Shown here in pieces: positions 54,452 to 64,000 of a DNA stretch of 64,000 bases. Numbering within the stretch: the stretch's first letter is position 1; each line of letters begins with the position of its first letter. Origin of the DNA: Gaeumannomyces sp. JS-464 (Eukaryota; Ascomycota; Sordariomycetes; Magnaporthales; Magnaporthaceae); NCBI GenBank assembly GCA_002197995.1, contig NGZR01000003.1:2356001-2420000 (forward strand). The letters are read 5' to 3'. The translations under genes and the position numbers were made by a program. The notes beneath the pieces are model-generated. The model was not told where the DNA came from. It ran no database searches and saw only the letters and a list, made by a program, of their open reading frames with translations.

Positions 54452-55342
54452 GGCGGCGGAGACGGTCCGATACGGCAGGGCAGCCGCGTGTAATGCGGAA
54501 TAAGATGGAAGAGTAACGCCTGATCTGTTTTTAGAGAAAGATTGGAGCAGGTAGTTCGGTTTATGAATGGGGTAGAAGAATAACAGACCCGCCAGCAGTC
54601 TGGAAGGATTCTGTGATGAGAGAATCGCGGAGCTGCTGGGAGCTAAGTTTGTTTGTGCTTGGGCCCTGGCAGGCAGCTCCTCGGTGACGACAAACGGCTG
54701 GGAACGTGGGGTGCCCCTCCAAACGGCAGGTGCGATTATGTCACCGCCATGCCGCCCAAGCAAACCATAGTACAGTAAAGTTTCGTGTCAAGCACCGTAC
54801 TCCGGAGGTTGCGTCGCACATACCATGGATACTGGAGCTTGGAACATCAAGCACATGTAGGTGGCAAGTAAAGCCAGTATTAATGGGTATAACCCCGCCT
54901 CCAGGTACGAGCGATACGATATATGAGTAGAGCTACCAGTGGATGCGGCGACATCGACAGAACTGCTAGATCTACTCGGAAACGCTTGTGCAAGAGGCCA
55001 AATCTAAGCAGTACTGTTTGGTAGTTACCCGCACTGTGGCTCCCACGCGTTGAGGTAGTGGGTGCCTGGCCCAAGCTTCCGGGTCGGGTCTGGGGCGCGG
55101 AGAAACTGAACCGCATGGAACCGATTGACGGTGCCTGGGACAGCCAGCATCTAAGCACGCATATTGAACTGTCATCGCCGACAAATATTGCAACTGCAGT
55201 AGCCGGCTGAGCTCTTCTCCCTGGGCAGCGGTCCCAGATTAAGAGTGGGAAGCGATCATTTCTCCCGATCATTACTGTTCGCCCGATTTCACTGTTCCCT
55301 TGCTTGGGCGTATTGGCGAACAGACTCAACCGAACCCCCGCG
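54452..55342. other. Divergent promoter region between SHP1 and MIM1
   Basis: The two genes start 891 bases apart and point outward. No additional gene is seen; frames here lie antisense or lack motifs. Confidence 0.55.
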
Positions 55343-55823
55343 ATGGCCTCCGACGACCGCTCAAGCCACTTAGCCGAGTCCGGCGTGACCATCCGCTCCG
55401 ACAGCGAGCAGTACTCGGGCGGAGAAGAAATTTCCACCTCGCCTCCGTCGTCCTCCTCCCCAGCCATCATACTTTACCAGCCCCCGACCGTCTGGTCCCT
55501 TCTCCGAAGCGCCGCCATAAATCTGTTGTTGCCCTTTGTCAACGGCGTGATGCTAGGGTTCGGCGAGCTTTTCGCCCATGAGGCGGCTTTCAGACTCGGC
55601 TGGAGTGGCACCAGGGTACGTCGCAGCGGAGGCAAGCCGACCCAGCGTCGGCGGGCAGGAATAGGCCCAAGCGCCCAGCACATATATAAACTAAGGCTAA
55701 CATGCGCGCGCTCTAGATCTTTCCTCTTTCTCGGAGATCAAGGCACCCGCTGGGCCTGGTATCGAGGTTATAGACAGGCCGCGGCCATCAACAGGACTCC
55801 AGGATCTGGCAAGCCTGGAATGA
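55343..55823 (+). CDS. MIM1: Mitochondrial outer membrane import protein Mim1 (Tom13)
   Basis: Exon 1 is 55343-55615 and exon 2 is 55717-55823, joined as WSGTR|IFPLSRRSRHP. A Ser/acidic N-terminal half (SGGEEISTSPPSSSS) precedes the conserved membrane segment SAAINLLLPFVNGVMLGFGE and LFAHEAAFRLGW, which is diagnostic of Mim1. The protein inserts alpha-helical proteins into the mitochondrial outer membrane and supports TOM assembly. One base is missing near 55755 (HPLG|PGIEV); with it 381 bases encode 126 residues ending DLASLE. Without it the protein ends at a TAG about seven codons later. ATG 55343 is the first real ATG of the frame. Confidence 0.9.
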
Positions 55824-56447
55824 TTTGATACGCCCAGGCGCTCTTCATCGCGCTGGGCTCTTCCAATGTAGCATAACTAGCACAGCGCTGGATGCTCTGA
55901 GCCATGAGATGGGAGTACTGGTTCCCTCTGAAAGTGAGGGGCCGTCCAAGGCTCGGCTCTTGGCGACGTGTAGCGACAAGGGCTGCTGCGTAGAGGTCTA
56001 GCATAACCCTCCACGTCAAGTCTACCTGAGCTTAGACAGAGCCGGCTCGGTGGACAGCTGCTGGAACGAGGTGTGCCTCCCTTTGTATAAAAATCTCTAA
56101 AAACCATTTGGACAAAATTGGGGCTAAAAGTAGGTAACATACTTGGTCAGCCTGAAAGTTACGTCAAATTTGTAAGACCTGAGATATCAACTGTAGAAGA
56201 GTCTGGGATTGTTTCACGATGACCATCCGTTGCTTTTGTTTTACTCCTTTCGCGGGCGGTTTGCGGCGGGATGTTGGTATGGGGTTTTACGCACAGACCC
56301 CACCAACTCACCCCCGAGATCCCTGGACCCACTAAAAAATTCCAATTGGACATGACATCTTCAGCAACTTGTTCGAAAAGACCTCGATCTTGTTTCTGAG
56401 GGACGAGCGAGTTGCGCGTGCCGCATCCGGACGATAAGAATTCGAAG
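55824..56447. other. Intergenic region between MIM1 and OXA1
   Basis: About 620 bases between two genes on the same strand: the 3' flank of MIM1 and the promoter of OXA1. No gene is supported. Confidence 0.55.
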
Positions 56448-58028
56448 ATGCTGCCAAGCAGAGGACTTTCAAGATGCCTAGCCAGGCAAAGGCTTGACTC
56501 GAAGGTGAGATAGATTGCCGTGGGCCAACGCGGTGCCACATCGCTCTGGGAATAGCATCTTTTGGAGGCCGAGAACTGACCTTGGTCGAACGCGCCACCG
56601 CTCTCCCAGTTTCTGTTAGCATCTTCACAACCCACGGGGTCAATTGGTGGGGTCAGGAAATTCGGGACTACTCTGCGCACCGATGCCGGCACTCGCACCA
56701 TCCAATTCTCACAGACGGCCGGCCTAGTGGGGGGAGCGAGGAGGACAGTGGCTGCCGTCCCAGGGGCCGCTGGCGCCGGCGCCGCGGGAATGTTTGCCCA
56801 AGGCAAGATATCCCCGCTCGCCTCTGCCACGCAGGTGCGCAACGCCTCGACAGCGCCACAGTCCCCCGCCGCGGGCTCTTCCGAGGCTGCCCCCACCTCC
56901 CTCCCTGATCCCGCCACGATCGACACCAGTAGCCTAGACAGCCTCTTCGAGGGATCGCGCCTTCTCGATATGCACGACCACATAGGCTATCTCAAGGAGA
57001 TGGGACTTGAGTTTGGCTGGGGCCCCACGTCGATGGTACAATGGACCCTGGAGCACATCCATGTCTACACCGGCTTGCCTTGGTGGGCCTCGATAGTCGC
57101 GTTTGCAGTTGGGCTGAGGGTTCTCCTTCTAAAGCCCGTCTGGACCGCCTACATCCACTCCAACAGAATGCAGCTCCTGCGCAAGGACCCTAAACACGCC
57201 GCCGACTACGCCGAGATGCAGCGCCTGTTCACGTCGACCGACCCCAACAAGACCATGCTCCTTGCCCAAGTACGGCAGAGGATCTCGGCTGCCCAAAAGG
57301 CAGCCGGCGTCAGCGTCATGAAGACGATGCTGCCCATGCTGCAAGTGCCCATCGGCTTTGGCGCCTTCCGCCTCCTCAATAATGCCGCGAAGCTCCCTGT
57401 GCCTAGCTTTGAGACGGGAGGCATGCTCTGGTTCACCGACTTGACCGCCGCCGATCCCTATTACGTGCTTCCTATGATCTCGACGAGTCTTGTCCTCTTC
57501 ATGTTCCGCACCCTGCAGACGAACGGAACCATGGACCCCAGCCAGGCTCCTGTCCTGAAGATGATGCAGTACATCCTGACGCCCATCACCTTCTTAGCAA
57601 CCCTCAAGCTGAATGCTGGCGTCCAGATATACCTTGCCGTCTCCAGTTTCCTTCAAATATTCCAGACTCAGATCCAAAACCAGCCCGCGATGCGCAAGCT
57701 AGCTGGCCTTCCGCCACTCGGTTCCCCGACCGCCGGCGCTGGCAACCCAAAGATTAAATGGGAGGCGCCTCGGACCATCAAGACGACCGCTACCGTCCAT
57801 GACGAGGGTGAGGGTGCCGGCTCCAAGGACCCCGTTGCCAACTTCAAGGACGCCTGGAAGGGCACGCGTGAGAAGATCAAGAGCTACAGCGGGGATGGCG
57901 AGGCAAAGAAGGCGGCTGCTGCTGCCGAGAAGTACGAGCAGAGGAGGCGAGAAGAAGAAGAGGAGAAATTCCTCGCACGGCGGGACGAGGCGCAGCGCAG
58001 GAACAGACGGCACCGCCGCAATGAGTGA
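56448..58028 (+). CDS. OXA1: Mitochondrial inner membrane insertase Oxa1
   Basis: A short first exon (56448-56504, MLPSRGLSRCLARQRLDSK) joins 56610-58028 through a GTGAGA..CCCAG intron; 1,476 bases, 491 residues, intact. The first ~60 residues are basic and form a mitochondrial presequence. The YidC/Oxa1 core (about residues 160-370) starts at the segment LPWWASIVAFAVGLRVLLL and includes QVPIGFGAFRLLNN, DPYYVLPMISTSLVLFMF and YILTPITFLATLKLNAG. The C-terminal ~110 residues are highly charged (KYEQRRREEEEEKFLARR), like the ribosome-binding tail of Oxa1. It inserts mitochondrially and nuclear-encoded proteins into the inner membrane. Confidence 0.95.
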
Positions 58029-58860
58029 AGGAAGGAAGCAACGCAGAAAGAGACAAGAAGAAGACGTGGCAACAAGGTAACGTTGGCCGGAGATGGACTC
58101 TGACATACTCGCCTTGGAGACGGCGATATCGTGCGCTAAATAGCGTAGACTTGAGGCGGCACTGTCGCTTTTCACTGCTTCACTCTCGATGTCCTTTTCC
58201 GACTTGGCGTCAGTTTCTGACCTTGTGTCGTCGGCATTTTACAAATCCCGGGTCTTGTATGACGTGTTGGCCTGTACTGATATAGGTAGAAAGAAAAATA
58301 GACCAAATTACGGACCCAGGAGTTCCTATTGTGCCTAATCTCCCTAATCTCGAATCTCAGTGCTCGTTCATTTACCTGCGCAGCTCAGCTTCACAATCTC
58401 TTCATCTTCACACCTGGTTATCTACCAAGGAGCGAGACAGGCTTCCGCCTCTTTTGCTCTTCACAAAACACAGGTTCAATCAATGGAAATGACATGCCTT
58501 GTTTTGCTCCACCTTGATAGGGTCTTCGGCGGCTGGCGTATACGGCCAAAGAAACCGGGCGAGATCGGGCCGGTCCGCATAGCCGCCCGACCCCTGGTCT
58601 GGATCACCTCTTATTGGTACGTCTGGTTGGTCGGGGTCCGCAGACGCTGCCAACAACCACTTACTGCCTGCCCAATGAGCATCTGTCGCCTGCCATTTGC
58701 CGCCCAGAAGTGTTGCCTCGGCTCCGATCCCCTCGCACCTATATGACTAGGGCACAGGATGTAATCTGGTCCCCGGCTTTCACTTCTGGTCAGTCCCCAG
58801 CGGTTTGTTTCCTGCCCTTACATCCCAAACCATAGAGCGCACGCACGTCCACACTCTCCA
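58029..58860. other. 3' flank of OXA1 and promoter of HET gene 2
   Basis: The right half resembles the promoter of HET gene 1. Shared parts are a CCGCATA(A/G)CCGCCCG(C/A)CCC element, then CT(C/T)ATTGG, then GCTGCCAACA-like and ATTTGCCGC motifs in the same order. No gene is seen. Confidence 0.55.
58565..58590. promoter_or_regulatory. Inverted repeat upstream of HET gene 2
   Basis: TCGGGC and GCCCGA flank a spacer with CCGCATAGCC, about 270 bases before the start codon. The 3' half is nearly identical to the hairpin at 26522-26550. Both arms differ from that copy, yet pairing is kept over six bases. Confidence 0.55.
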
Positions 58861-61284
58861 ATGGATCCCGTTGCCAACACCCAAGCCTCCAACAACGACA
58901 ATGGCACCCCGTTGTGCGAAAGATGCCGCTGGGGCCTCGCGTTTGATGACGAAGCTGCGGGCGGCCGCAACTCCATCTCGGAAGGGGGCGGAAGCCACCA
59001 GTACCTCATAATGCCAGGGACAGACAAGTTGGAAAGATATCATACATGGCAGCATTTTTTGAAAGAGAAAGAGCCACCGCATAATCCTCGACTTTTGGTC
59101 AAAGACCCCCCGCATTTCCCCTTTTTGGCACGCTCGGCTCATGGACCGGAACGCTGCAGCTTCTGCAGTCTTCTCCGCAGAATCCTTCTATCAAGAGAAA
59201 TCAAGGAGGACGTCGAATTTCAGAAGATTCTTTCGGCAACAGACAATGGGATCACCATATCATTTGGATCCTACCACTGGATAGGGGATCTCCCCGATTA
59301 TGGCAGGTGCAAGGAGGAAGGTGCTTGCAAGGGGGACTTATTTCTCTACATCGTTCTCGACCCCGAAGAAAAGGCCTCTCTCGGTGGTGGCTGTCTCACA
59401 TTTCGCGTCGACACCTGCAAACGTGATAGAAGAGGTACGTGTCTTGAAGTTTTTTTTTCCACCAAGCAACCTGCCCCTATTGCGTTCACACCGGGCTCTC
59501 CTACGGCGTTCAAATAACCAACACACTTTTGATAACTAGCGGGGCCACTACTGCAGTGGTTGAGACTCGAGCCCAGCTTCACCGGTCCAGCCCGCTTTGA
59601 CGCAGAAGCCGCACTATGGGCTAGGAAACAAATCCAAAAACCGGTGGAAAAGCAGTTTGCTAAGGGGACCTTCTGCCTAAAGAGGCTCGTCGATGTTCAA
59701 AGCCATCCACCAAAACTTGTGCTTATGGAAAATCTTCCGGATGTCACGGCCCCGGTCTACGCCGCCCTAAGCTACTGCTGGGGAGCGCCAGAAGATGCGC
59801 AAGGCCAACTGAAAACCACGAAGGAGTCCCTATCCGAGCGCATGCACGGCATACATGATCATCAGATGACAGCGGCGTTGAGAGATGCTGTCGCCGCGAC
59901 CCGGGCCCTATCTATTCCTTACCTCTGGATCGATGCCTTGTGCATCCTCCAAGGCGATGACGAGGATGCTCACCGAGATTGGGAGAGCCAGTCTCTGCTC
60001 ATGACAACAATTTACAGCCACGCCCACGTAACCTTTGGGGCATTGTCGTCATCCTCTTGCCACGAGGGCTTTCTCAACCATACGTACGACGTGGCATGGC
60101 AATGGCGTTCCAAAGTGTCACCAGGCGTCGGTGGGCTTATGAGGATCTCCTACGTTGCTTACCAGACCCATAAAAACATCTGCCGACCTAGCCTTCGCGC
60201 TGCAAGAACCAGGGACTTTTTCGAGGAGAGTATCAGAAATTCGACATGGAGCAAACGGGGGTGGACCTACCAGGAAGCAACCGTCTCGAAACGCTTCCTC
60301 GCATTCGGCAGATTCTCGCTGATGTTGTATGTTCACCCCCATGTCGTCGTTGTGGGCGACGAAAAGCCGCATACATGGGGATTTGTCTCCAACACAATCA
60401 ACGAATTCATGAATTTGGGCCGGCTCGAGTGGGACACGATCGTACTCTACTACACCGAACGGCATGTCGACTTTACTCGACCCTCGGATGTCTTGCCGGC
60501 TCTTTCTGGCCTTGCAGCCTGGAAAGCAGGAGACGATAAAGGCTTGTCGGATGAAGACTACCTGGCAGGCATCTGGAGATCTTGGCTGCCGCTGGACCTG
60601 CTTTGGTGGACGAAAAAGCCTCGGCCGATAGAGCTGGCACATCTCGTCCAGGCCTTGTCAAACCAGGATCCGTACATTTGCCCCTCTTGGAGCTGGGCGA
60701 TGTACAAGCACGTCAAGGTGTATGCACGATATACACCTAAGGTTCAGAAGGCTATGTGCAAGGTGGTGGATGTCAAAGTTACTGTCAATGGCACGAACCC
60801 ATTTGGGCGGGTTTCCTCCGGATACCTTATGGTGACAGGCAGGGTGGTCCGCCTCCCCTCTGATCTACGTCGTCGTCACTGGGGACCCGAGTTCTTTCCC
60901 TACCGGGATGCCGAGTCCAGGGACTGGCGGTGGGAGTTCGACGTCGAGGGAATTGACAAGCATGGGGTTTGGGAGTGGAGACTCGACTGGCATCCGGCAC
61001 AGGACCTCATTCCTCGCGGGGAGCTGGTGATGATTCTGGTAGGAATCGACGAAGAGAGCCAGAAGGAGCTTCTGGAGGGCCTAGTTCTACACCCCGTCGG
61101 TGAGTCTCGGCCCGGGGCCTATGTCAGGGTAGGCTCTTTCTACAGGCAGCCAAAGGGGTTGATTCCGCGGAAACGCTGGAACGCCGATGAGAAAGCAAAA
61201 TTTCTTCCGAAGAATGGTATGCATCCCCATCTCCCGATACCACTCTTTGGAAGATGTGTAGCGCGGTCTATCGAGATTATTTGA
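58861..61284 (+). CDS. HET-domain (heterokaryon incompatibility) protein, paralogue 2
   Basis: Exon 1 is 58861-59434 and exon 2 is 59540-61284; 2,319 bases, 772 residues, with no frame break. The N-terminal module has LCERC and CSFC pairs with FDDEAAGG after the first, as in paralogue 1. The HET domain (about residues 264-368) has YAALSYCWG and IPYLWIDALCILQGDD. Later shared blocks are KRGWTYQEATVSKRFLAF, CPSWSWAMYK and RPGAYVRVGSFYRQ. The two genes share intron position and phase, domain order and promoter elements, so they arose by duplication. Divergence is lowest in the HET core and higher in the flanks. Likely role is allorecognition or immune-like cell death; the partner gene is unknown. 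Confidence 0.92.
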
Positions 61285-63579
61285 TAGGTGATCCAGAGAA
61301 AGGGATACAGGGAGGGATGCGGGAAAAGAAACAGGAAAGAATAATCGAGGCAGTGGAGGTGTCATCTTTTTCACTGTATACGAGAGCGCGTAAAGTATTT
61401 TGATCCCCCTTTTCGAATATCCGTTGAAATAGCCAACCATTACTCCGTCGTTCTGTCTACGGGGAATCAAATCTTCCCAGTAGATCAGTCATTCACTACG
61501 ACCACAAAAGAAATTCGCCAAGGCGACGGGACGCGGGTTTGGGAAACACGTCGCCTCCGCCCCAGCACGTGGCTTTGAACTCGTCACTCAGAAGATGGCG
61601 CAAGTCGGCGTTTGAAAGGACCCCTTGATGTCCTACAAGCCTGGAGAGCCGCGGCCGGCTCGATGGAAATGCACTAAGTGGACGCCCGATTTCGCTTTCC
61701 CAATCCTCTTCGAAACCGTTCTGAATACTCGCAGCCCAGCAGCGCACAGCGGCCATCTAAGGAACATAATGAAGTAGATGGGCCGTCCAATGCAAAGCTC
61801 TTGCCCGAGATCTGGCCGTCAATGACGGTAGGCTGACGCAACGGTATCTTGTTGTTGATGAGTTGAGGCATCTGGTCGACCTTGACCAAGGGCAGATGGA
61901 TCAAGCAGGAGAAATACCTACAAATGAGGTGCGGAGGAGGGATGTAAGGAGAGAGGGAAAAGGGACAGGAGGCTACACTTGTGAGAAACTCCAAGGGATG
62001 ATAGCGTAAACCACCTGCTTGAGGAGACCGAGGACACCACGCAAAATCTATGCCGAATATTGGGACTGATCAAGTGAGATTAGTTTCGCTAAAAGCGCTT
62101 GGAAGCAGGTGAGAACCAACGTCATCTGCGCCGCAGGGCCACCAGGATTGATGGACGGAATGGATCGAGGGCGGGCGGCTACGCAGCGCCTTACGCTAAT
62201 TGCGCTGCGCCCCTCAGTTCGATGGGTTGCACTCGGTCGTCTCCAAGGCTCACCAGGCAGGCTCTGTTTCTGGATGCGGGACCGGCATGGCTCTGCTGAC
62301 TTGATAATCTCGAGCCCGATCTGTGCCACCAGGCCTGCAGATTCGTGTGTATCAAACCTCGGACATTGAGAGTCTGTATCCACCGCCGTCCAGGCGAGGC
62401 CAGAGGAGGGCTCGCACTCGACTCGTGCGCGCGAGTCGGCAGGCGTCTATCATCTGGCTTTACCTCAGTTAAGCGTCGCGGATGTATGTAGACAAGGTTT
62501 TCTCGGCATCTGCCATTGACGTTCCCACGTTCCTTCTTCTAGGGCCTGGAGTCGGATCGACGGCCCCAGGGGGTTTCGAGTGGATGTGGCCTTGTCGCGC
62601 GGCTACAGGAAATCCACAGTTGCTAGCTCCCAGAACCCCCACCACTGGTGGGCGGGCTGCTGCTGGAGCGAGGCCCAGGCGCCCGTGAATCCTCATGTCA
62701 TGGAAGGTTCCTTGCCCGCGCCATCTTGCCTGCGCGGCACCTAACATTTGCGGGCGAACCCACAGCCCGCCCACACAGCCCTCGCGCGACCCTCCATCAT
62801 CTTTTATTTTCGTCGGTCTTGTGGATCCTGCCACCAGAGCTGGAGCCGGTCCGTCCCCTCCCATCCATCGTGTCTCGGCTCTGTCAGCGCCGTCGGTCAG
62901 TTCTCTGGTCAGTTCTCTGTCCTCGAGATCAGCCCCTCCCTAGCTAGCCTCCTGTCATCATGACAATGGTTTCTGGCAGAGGAGCGACGCAGTCGTAGGG
63001 GGTGTGCGCCGCCCCATTGGGTCTCTGCGAATGAATTAAGGCTCTCCCGTCTCCCGCATCTGATATCAGCAGCTCTTCCGAGTTCCAATAAGTCCAGTAG
63101 ATCACCCCGTGATCCCCTCTCGCAGCCGTGACTTGTCCAATCCTAGCTACACGCTACACCCTCCTTTTTACGGAGTCCTAGCTTCGTCGTGCTTTCGCGT
63201 CAATCCTTCCAGAGTCTCTCCTCGACGTTGCCTGTCGGCGTTGCTGATTTGCCTCGTCGCATTATCCCTGATCATTGAAGCGCCGGGCCTGCGCGCGCCG
63301 CGCCGTATCGTTGCCCCTGCAGCCCTGGTCGAGTTCCCCGCCCCCTCATCAAGGCAGCCCCCCTTCGCAAAGTACTCCCAAGTACCTCCCTCAACTGCCA
63401 CCGTCCGCGCCAACGCCAACACCACCACACCCACCAGACGGCACGCTTTCCTTTTTATCGACAGCCTTCCCGCCCCGCCAGGTCGTTTGTCCTTGTCTCG
63501 CTCACCCCAAACCTCCCGCTCAATCCGAACCCGCCCAAGCGAAGCCCCCTGCTGCGGCCGGCAGCACCCGCATAGCACA
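61285..63579. other. Intergenic region and long MAP kinase leader
   Basis: This holds the 3' flank of HET gene 2, a possible gene fragment (61496-62060, minus strand) and about 600-900 bases of CT-rich leader before the MAP kinase. From about 63109 the leader stays open in the frame of the kinase, but it has no ATG before 63580. Confidence 0.5.
61496..62060 (-). pseudogene. Possible unrecognised gene fragment
   Basis: On the minus strand, coding-like pieces follow one another: LRGVLGLLKQVVYAIIPWSF, then across a possible GTGTAG..TGTAG intron YFSCLIHLPLVKVDQMPQLI and SGKSFALDGPS. A different frame continues with IQNGFEEDWESEIGRPLSAF to a stop at 61496. No start codon or family could be assigned. 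It may be a broken gene, or exons of a gene whose frame is disturbed by sequence errors. Confidence 0.25.
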
Positions 63580-64000
63580 ATGTCGGACCTCCAGGGCCGG
63601 AAGGTCTTCAAAGTCTTCAACCAGGACTTCATCGTGGACGAGCGCTATACCGTGACCAAGGAACTGGGCCAGGGTGCCTACGGTATCGTGTGGTACGCAT
63701 CATCGCCCTCGCTCGAGCCCCTCCTGTTCTCGTCCCAACCATCCCGCCACGACGCGAAACAGCCCCTCGCTGTGGTGCCACACGACAGTAGCGGCACTGC
63801 TCCTTTCTCTTGTCGATGCTGACAACCTCCCCGTTTCGCCACACTGCAGCGCCGCCGTCAACAACCAGACCAGCGAGGGCGTCGCCATCAAGAAGGTCAC
63901 CAATGTCTTCAGCAAGAAGATCCTCGCCAAGCGCGCCCTGCGCGAGATCAAGCTGCTCCAGCACTTCCGTGGCCACCGCAACGTTCGTTACCGCTCCCTT
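63580..64000 (+). CDS. MPS1: Cell-wall-integrity MAP kinase (Slt2/Mps1 type), 5' part only
   Basis: Exon 1 is 63580-63692 and exon 2 is 63850-63982. A third exon lies beyond the window after a likely GTTCGT donor. The N-terminus [19 protein letters not shown] is characteristic of the fungal Slt2/Mps1 MAP kinase. The glycine loop GQGAYG, the catalytic lysine in VAIKKV and the helix C region [15 protein letters not shown] are visible. The activation loop with TEY is outside the window. In plant-pathogenic fungi this kinase controls wall integrity and infection, and in all ascomycetes it acts below protein kinase C. The start is firm because no other ATG precedes it in frame. Confidence 0.93.

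Noticed and set aside
56159..56983. 274-codon open frame on the minus strand
   Set aside because: It overlaps the start and first intron of OXA1, whose splice model and frame are well supported.
63109..63579. N-terminal extension of the MAP kinase
   Set aside because: The frame is open but has no ATG before 63580, and [10 protein letters not shown] is the known family start.

Overview
The window looks like nuclear DNA of a filamentous ascomycete (Pezizomycotina, probably a Sordariomycete). It is GC-rich, the genes are spaced, and most coding genes carry one or more short GT..AG introns with branch sites such as TACTAAC or GCTAAC. The gene set is typical of such fungi: HET-domain proteins, ankyrin-repeat proteins, an AA11-type polysaccharide monooxygenase, small secreted proteins, a Slt2/Mps1 MAP kinase and a KDM5-type demethylase. 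I see no rRNA, tRNA, CRISPR array or intact transposon.

Layout. 1-6.4 kb: the 5' end of a STAND-type regulator, a small secreted basic/acidic protein, an ankyrin-like fragment and an ankyrin-repeat gene. 7.1-9.0 kb: URC4 (uracil catabolism). 9.0-15.5 kb: a long stretch with no recognisable gene. 15.5-18.9 kb: a divergent RNA-processing pair, FAL1 and SF3A3, sharing a 393-base promoter. 20.5-24.7 kb: a ~1,391-residue ankyrin protein. 25.7-26.2 kb: a small secreted cysteine-rich protein. 27.0-29.5 kb: HET-domain gene 1. 32.5-35.5 kb: SDH3 and TAF6, convergent. 36.7-42.8 kb: KDM5-type histone demethylase. 45.4-48.2 kb: SLX1 and an AA11-type enzyme. 50.8-54.5 kb: GTR1 (TORC1 nutrient signalling) and SHP1 (Cdc48 cofactor). 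55.3-58.0 kb: MIM1 and OXA1, two adjacent mitochondrial membrane-biogenesis genes. 58.9-61.3 kb: HET-domain gene 2, a paralogue of gene 1 with a related promoter. 63.6 kb to the edge: the start of the Mps1/Slt2 MAP kinase.

The most important observation for any reader is that single-base frame breaks are scattered through genes that should be intact and mostly essential: FAL1, SF3A3, SHP1 (two), MIM1, KDM5 (two), SLX1, URC4, HET gene 1, both ankyrin genes and others. At each break the second frame continues the same family sequence with no gap. In every gene where I counted exons, adding or removing the single base makes the total coding length a multiple of three. Several sit in G/C or A homopolymers. 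The simplest explanation is uncorrected indel error in the assembly rather than many pseudogenes or programmed frameshifting. SDH3, TAF6, OXA1, HET gene 2 and the visible MAP kinase exons are intact. The most biological novelty is in the pair of HET paralogues with a shared hairpin-containing promoter, the large ankyrin protein interrupted by a Ser-Pro linker, and the small secreted proteins.
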